26,443 nt of DNA from Bacillus massilioanorexius (lineage in GTDB: Bacteria; Bacillota; Bacilli; Bacillales; DSM-1321). The stretch is taken from positions 1-26,443 of the forward strand of contig NZ_CABKRX010000117.1 of the NCBI RefSeq assembly GCF_902374955.1. The letters are read 5' to 3'. Positions 23,037 to 26,443 of the stretch are shown here, piece after piece. The notes beneath the pieces were generated by a model. The model was not told the DNA's origin. It made no database searches and was given only the letters and a program-made list of their open reading frames with translations. A program made the position numbers and the translations under genes. Each line of letters begins with the position of its first letter. The stretch's first letter is position 1.

Positions 23037-23552
23037 TTATTGAAGTTGTAAACTTGATCTTTTTAAAATACCCGTAACGATTGGATAGATGATGATTATC
23101 GCAATTGTATTTAGTAAAGCTGCTGGTAAAACAACGGCACTTACAAGCGCTAAGAATGGACCAGGTAATCCAGAAATAATAAGTGCTGATCCTAAGAAAA
23201 TAACCCCTGAAATAAGTGTTCCAATTGCTGTTAATACAGCAATACTTACAATTGAGAAATACATTTTTTTCACGATTAAAAATAATCCGTAGAAAATGAA
23301 TGCTGTTGCCAGTTTATCGATGATATTTGGAATTTGACCGCCTGGAAATCCAGTTGTTAAAGCGGAAATAATTCCAGCTACAGCTCCTAATAAGAATACG
23401 TTTTTGATCTTAGGGAATAAAATAATACCTAAAAACATCATTGTTAGCAACATATCTGGTTTAACATTTAAAAAGATTGGCGGAATAACCGTGTGTAATA
23501 CAGCACCTATTCCAAGTAATAGTGCTAAAAATACTAATTCTTTTGTCTTCAT
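23037..23552 (-). CDS. trpP: TrpP, tryptophan transporter
   Basis: A 171-residue membrane protein with about five hydrophobic segments. KTKELVFLALLLGIGAVLHTVIPP, GMKPD-like NVKPDMLLTMMF, and LTTGFPGGQIPNIIDK are typical of TrpP (YhaG). It imports tryptophan. The start is ATG 23552 after GAGGAGAG; the longer frame to 23591 lies within the leader. The ribosome site is embedded in a series of GAG/TAG triplets (see the separate entry), which predicts translational repression by the tryptophan-activated protein TRAP, as known for B. subtilis trpP. It lies 96 bases after serC on the same strand and has its own terminator. Confidence 0.93.
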   Translation of the reverse strand: MKTKELVFLALLLGIGAVLHTVIPPIFLNVKPDMLLTMMFLGIILFPKIKNVFLLGAVAGIISALTTGFPGGQIPNIIDKLATAFIFYGLFLIVKKMYFSIVSIAVLTAIGTLISGVIFLGSALIISGLPGPFLALVSAVVLPAALLNTIAIIIIYPIVTGILKRSSLQLQ

Positions 23553-23558
23553 AATATT

Positions 23559-23615
23559 CTCTCCTCTGCTCTTCTCAACTAATGATTTCATTCTCCAATA
23601 GTGCTCTGTTGCCTA
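23559..23615 (-). promoter_or_regulatory. TRAP-binding site over the trpP ribosome site
   Basis: On the minus strand the leader holds eight GAG or TAG triplets: at 23613-23615 (TAG), 23604-23606, 23593-23595, 23579-23581 (TAG), 23574-23576, 23569-23571, 23564-23566 and 23559-23561. The last five are spaced by exactly two bases, the ideal for TRAP, and the final ones form the Shine-Dalgarno sequence. A TATAAT box (23634-23639) upstream could start this leader. Tryptophan-bound TRAP would block ribosome access. Confidence 0.85.
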
Positions 23616-23648
23616 TTGCGAAAACTTAATCGTATTATATCATTCTAT

Positions 23649-24749
23649 TTATTTATTTTGTAGTGTTTTGTGCGCTTGTTGGAACTTTTTCATAAATTCT
23701 ACAAGAGCCTCGCAGTGTTCTAATGGAACCGCGTTATAGATGGATGCACGGCATCCTCCTACTGAACGATGACCATTTAATCCGACAAAGCCAGCTTCCT
23801 TAGCTTGTGTTGTAAATGCTTTTGTAAGTTCTTCGTTCGGTAGGGTAAACGTTACATTCATATGTGAACGACTGTCTGGTTGGGCATGTCCTTTATAGAA
23901 ACCTTCACTATCATCAATTGCTTTATAAATGATGTTTGCTTTTTGGGTGTTGATTTTTTCTATTGCTTCCACTCCACCTTGCTCTTTTGCCCATTCTAAA
24001 ACGAGAGAAAGTAGGTAGATTGCTAGTGTTGGTGGTGTATTATAAAGTGAATTACTTTTTGCATGTGTTGAATACTGAAGCATTGTTGGTAAATCAGTAA
24101 GATCATTGCGAATTAGATCTTTCTTAATGATAACAACAGTAACTCCAGAAGGACCTAAATTCTTTTGAGCACCAGCATAAATAACACTAAATTTATTGAT
24201 GTCAATAACCTTGCTCAATATATCACTACTCATATCAGCAATTAAGGGTACATTTCCTGTTTCAGGATATTCTTTCCATTGTGTACCGTAAATTGTATTG
24301 TTGCTTGTAATGTGTAGATAAGCAGCATCATCAGAATAAGTTAAACTATCGATGGATGGAATGCTGTTATAATTTTGTTCTTTAGTTGAAGCAGCAACAA
24401 CCGTTTGTCCGATTTTTTTTGCTTCTTTTAATGCCTTGTCAGACCAAGCCCCAGTTAATACATAAGCAGCCGTTTTATCAGCTGGTAATAAATTCATTGG
24501 TATCATGGAGAATTGTAGGCTTGCTCCTCCTTGTAATAATAATACTTCGTAGTCATCTGAAATATTTAATAGCTCTTTTAATAGTGCGATTGCTTTTTCA
24601 TGAATTGCATCATATTCCTTACTTCGGTGACTTAGCTCCATAACGCTCATGCCTGAATTATTAATATTAAGCCATTCTTTATTTGCTTTTTCTAAAACGG
24701 CTTGTGGCAGCGCTGCTGGTCCAGCATTAAAGTTGTATGCACGTTTCAT
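23649..24749 (-). CDS. serC: SerC, phosphoserine aminotransferase
   Basis: A 366-residue PLP enzyme that converts 3-phosphohydroxypyruvate and glutamate to phosphoserine in serine synthesis (and acts in the pyridoxal pathway). MKRAYNFNAGPAALP opens the protein, LLQGGASLQFSMIP binds cofactor and phosphate, IYAGAQKNLGPSG carries the PLP lysine, and NGHRSVGGCRASIYNA is the C-terminal substrate arginine region. The start is ATG 24749 after GGAAGGGG; the in-frame GTG 24767 precedes this site. The place beside trpP matches B. subtilis. Upstream is an AT-rich gap of about 240 bases with no clear regulatory structure. Confidence 0.96.
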   Translation of the reverse strand: MKRAYNFNAGPAALPQAVLEKANKEWLNINNSGMSVMELSHRSKEYDAIHEKAIALLKELLNISDDYEVLLLQGGASLQFSMIPMNLLPADKTAAYVLTGAWSDKALKEAKKIGQTVVAASTKEQNYNSIPSIDSLTYSDDAAYLHITSNNTIYGTQWKEYPETGNVPLIADMSSDILSKVIDINKFSVIYAGAQKNLGPSGVTVVIIKKDLIRNDLTDLPTMLQYSTHAKSNSLYNTPPTLAIYLLSLVLEWAKEQGGVEAIEKINTQKANIIYKAIDDSEGFYKGHAQPDSRSHMNVTFTLPNEELTKAFTTQAKEAGFVGLNGHRSVGGCRASIYNAVPLEHCEALVEFMKKFQQAHKTLQNK

Positions 24750-24991
24750 TGTAGTGTCCCCTTCCACTGTACTGAATTAAAGTACTATTATCGTATCAAA
24801 TTATAATAATAAATGACATAATTTTTATAAAATTTAAAAATATTTTTAGAATATAGCTCGCAATATACAAAGTTGTATCCATGAAATGGAAAAGGTGATG
24901 TCTTTTCAAAGAATAAACTCTCTTTACTGAGAAAAGATTCACGTTCTAAATTAGACATATACATGTGAGTTCAAGTTAAACATTCACTTAT

Positions 24992-26114
24992 TCACTTGAT
25001 AAAGCGTTTGATCGAAAATGGAGAAATATCCAATTTTGTTGAGCCTTTCGTAACAAGTTCGCTCAGCGTTTCCCCAACCGCACTTGCAAATTTGAAACCA
25101 TGGCCAGAAAAGCCTGCTGCAATCGCAATGTTTTTATATAGTGGGTGTACATCGATGATAAAATCTTCATCAGGCGTCATTGTATACATGCATGTTTTTC
25201 CAAACTTCAATTGGCCAACAAGAGGCATATAGGTGCGAAGAAAATTGTTTAAATCTTCTTTATCACCAGGAACATCACCAAAAATCGTTCTTTCTTCATC
25301 TGGATGGATTGTTTCTCCACCATCATGGCGACCAATTTTCAATCTGGCACCATCAATACTAGGAAATCCATAGTAGTTTTTCTCTTCTAATTGAAAAGCA
25401 AACCCGGGAAATTTATTTTCATTATATAATTCTTCGTTTATTTCATACCAAGCAAATGTTTTGCGAATGGGATTTAATGGCAGATCTAGATTTAGTTGTT
25501 GTAATAAATCACCAGACCATGCACCTGCAGAAATGACAGTGGAACCGGCTGTGAATATGGTGCCATCATCAAGTGTAACAGTCACTTTATCAGGTTCAGC
25601 ATCAATCTTTATAACACGACTGTTTGTCCGAATATTTCCCCCTTCTTTAATACTAATTATCCATACAATTTTCAATTTTTAGTACACCAGAAGTAGGCTC
25701 ATAACATCCAAGGGAGTTTCCAGGTAGTTTTAAACCTGGCCATCTTTCATTTGCTTGGGCAGCCGTATATATTTCTAAGGGGAGGTTGAACCTCTTAGCA
25801 CTGGCGATTACATTTTGAACAAAAGGTGCTTCTTTTTCTCCTACATTTAATACTCCTGTTTTATGAAAGATCTTTTTTGATGTTTTCTTTTCTAACTCTT
25901 GCCATAAAAAGCCTGCTCGTAATGCAAATGGTACATATTCTAAACCTTCTCCGTAGGCATAGCGAATTAGACGTGTTTCCCCATGATGACTTCCATTATC
26001 ATGGGGTGGATTATAGGCGTCTAATAGTAAGGTTTTTTTCCCTTGTCTTGCTAAAAAATATCCTGCTGCCATTCCCATAGAACCAGCTCCTATGATGATA
26101 TGATCATAAGGCAT
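24992..26114 (-). pseudogene. sarcosine oxidase/N-methyltryptophan oxidase-type flavoprotein gene (solA-like), frameshifted
   Basis: The two parts of one FAD oxidase are in different frames. The N-terminal part (26114 down to 25653) has the dinucleotide-binding motif GAGSMGMAAGYFLARQG, GSHHGETRLIRYAY and EPTSGVLKIENC. The C-terminal part continues from about 25652 (IKEGGNIRTNSRV) to the stop at 24992, with KTCMYTMTPDEDFIID, where the cysteine matches the covalent FAD site of monomeric sarcosine oxidase, and AAGFSGHGFKFA. The family reads ENC-(about 8 residues)-GG at the junction, but here only 13 bases lie between, so a deletion of about 11 bases (or 2, 5 or 8) is the simplest cause. The repaired protein would have about 377 residues, the normal length. 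Both parts are otherwise well conserved, so the loss is recent or an assembly error. Confidence 0.82.
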
Positions 26115-26187
26115 GCTTTTTCCTCCTTTGTATTGATAATCTGAAATATTAAAATATTATTGCGTTAATTTAAGGAATTTCCTAGTT

Positions 26188-26216
26188 ATATTAGAGTCAT
26201 TATTTAAGATTAACAA
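26188..26216 (-). promoter_or_regulatory. candidate promoter of the solA-like gene
   Basis: On the minus strand TTGTTA (26211-26216) and TAATAT (26188-26193) are spaced by 17 bases, about 75 bases before the start. A strong ribosome site (AAAGGAGGAAA) precedes ATG 26114. Confidence 0.55.
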
Positions 26217-26443
26217 GGATAGGTCCCGATTAGTTGATTAAATTAGGATAGGAAAATGTAAATAGAGATAAGAACTATTGAAGAGAGAAATGTGAAAATC
26301 AAATGGAGATAATCGAGAAAAAGGAAGATTGGAGCATATATCAAGGGTGAATATTGAAATGAAGAAATACTTGTTTGAATCCAGGTAATATAAGAACAAA
26401 TCGGTGCGAAATTGAAAGAATAATCGAATAAAAAACAAGATGC
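26217..26443. other. window end, no gene seen
   Basis: The 329 bases from 26115 to the window end hold the solA-like ribosome site and promoter, then an AT-rich, purine-biased stretch on the plus strand. The one open frame of 66 codons on the minus strand (26238-26438) has low-complexity Phe/Leu/Ser composition and no ribosome site, so I do not call it. Confidence 0.4.

Noticed and set aside
24768..24991. T-box or other amino-acid leader ahead of serC
   Set aside because: The 224 bases are AT-rich with no long stem, no T-box-like motif and no terminator.
26238..26438. Minus-strand frame at the window end
   Set aside because: It lacks a ribosome site, has low-complexity Phe/Leu/Ser composition, and is not recognisable.

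Overview
The window is chromosomal DNA of a low-GC, spore-forming Bacillaceae species. This rests on gene content: hpr/scoC, prsA, trpP, serC, a YhaL-type sporulation protein, two SscA/YjcZ-type spore micro-proteins, and the yha genes in roughly the order known from the Bacillus subtilis yha region. I saw no tRNA, rRNA, CRISPR array, insertion sequence or phage gene.

Layout. (1) 127-1011: a PadR-type regulator and its DUF2812 membrane partner. The partner is broken by what looks like a one-base loss, and the regulator lacks a start codon at its best-spaced position. (2) 1267-1452 (-): yhzD. (3) 1728-3867: a two-gene ABC exporter (yhaQ, yhaP), closed by a strong terminator. (4) 4129-11618: an eight-gene carbohydrate operon sitting between yhaP and yhaO. 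It encodes a PRD regulator, ascorbate-type PTS IIA, IIB and IIC, a phosphotriesterase-like hydrolase, a creatininase-family hydrolase, a KDGP-aldolase-family protein and a SIS-domain protein. A near-perfect cre box and two dyads lie in front of it, and terminators lie on both sides. (5) 11931-17841: yhaO and yhaN (SbcD/SbcC-like, the latter with a membrane hairpin), a divergent enlarged YhaM-like exonuclease, and yhaL. (6) 18002-20482: prsA (-), two SscA-like micro-genes (+), and two membrane protein genes (-), one yhaJ-like. (7) 20665-23552: yhaI (+), hpr (-), yhaH (-), a small membrane protein gene (+), and trpP (-) with a textbook TRAP-binding site over its Shine-Dalgarno region. (8) 23649-26114: serC (-) and a frameshifted sarcosine-oxidase-type gene (-).

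How the genes work together. The PTS operon should import and phosphorylate an acidic sugar or lactone-like compound. The phosphorylated product would be opened by hydrolysis, rearranged and cleaved to central metabolites, under catabolite repression and PRD control. Its substrate is not known to me. I recall a cluster of the same gene order in Listeria (around lmo2643-lmo2652), also without an assigned function as far as I know. The remaining genes are conserved yha-region functions: DNA and RNA nucleases, post-secretion folding (PrsA), transition-state repression (Hpr), and tryptophan uptake (TrpP).

The strongest observations are the undefined PTS-lactonase operon and its control region, the TRAP site ahead of trpP, the enlarged YhaM, and the two frameshifted genes.
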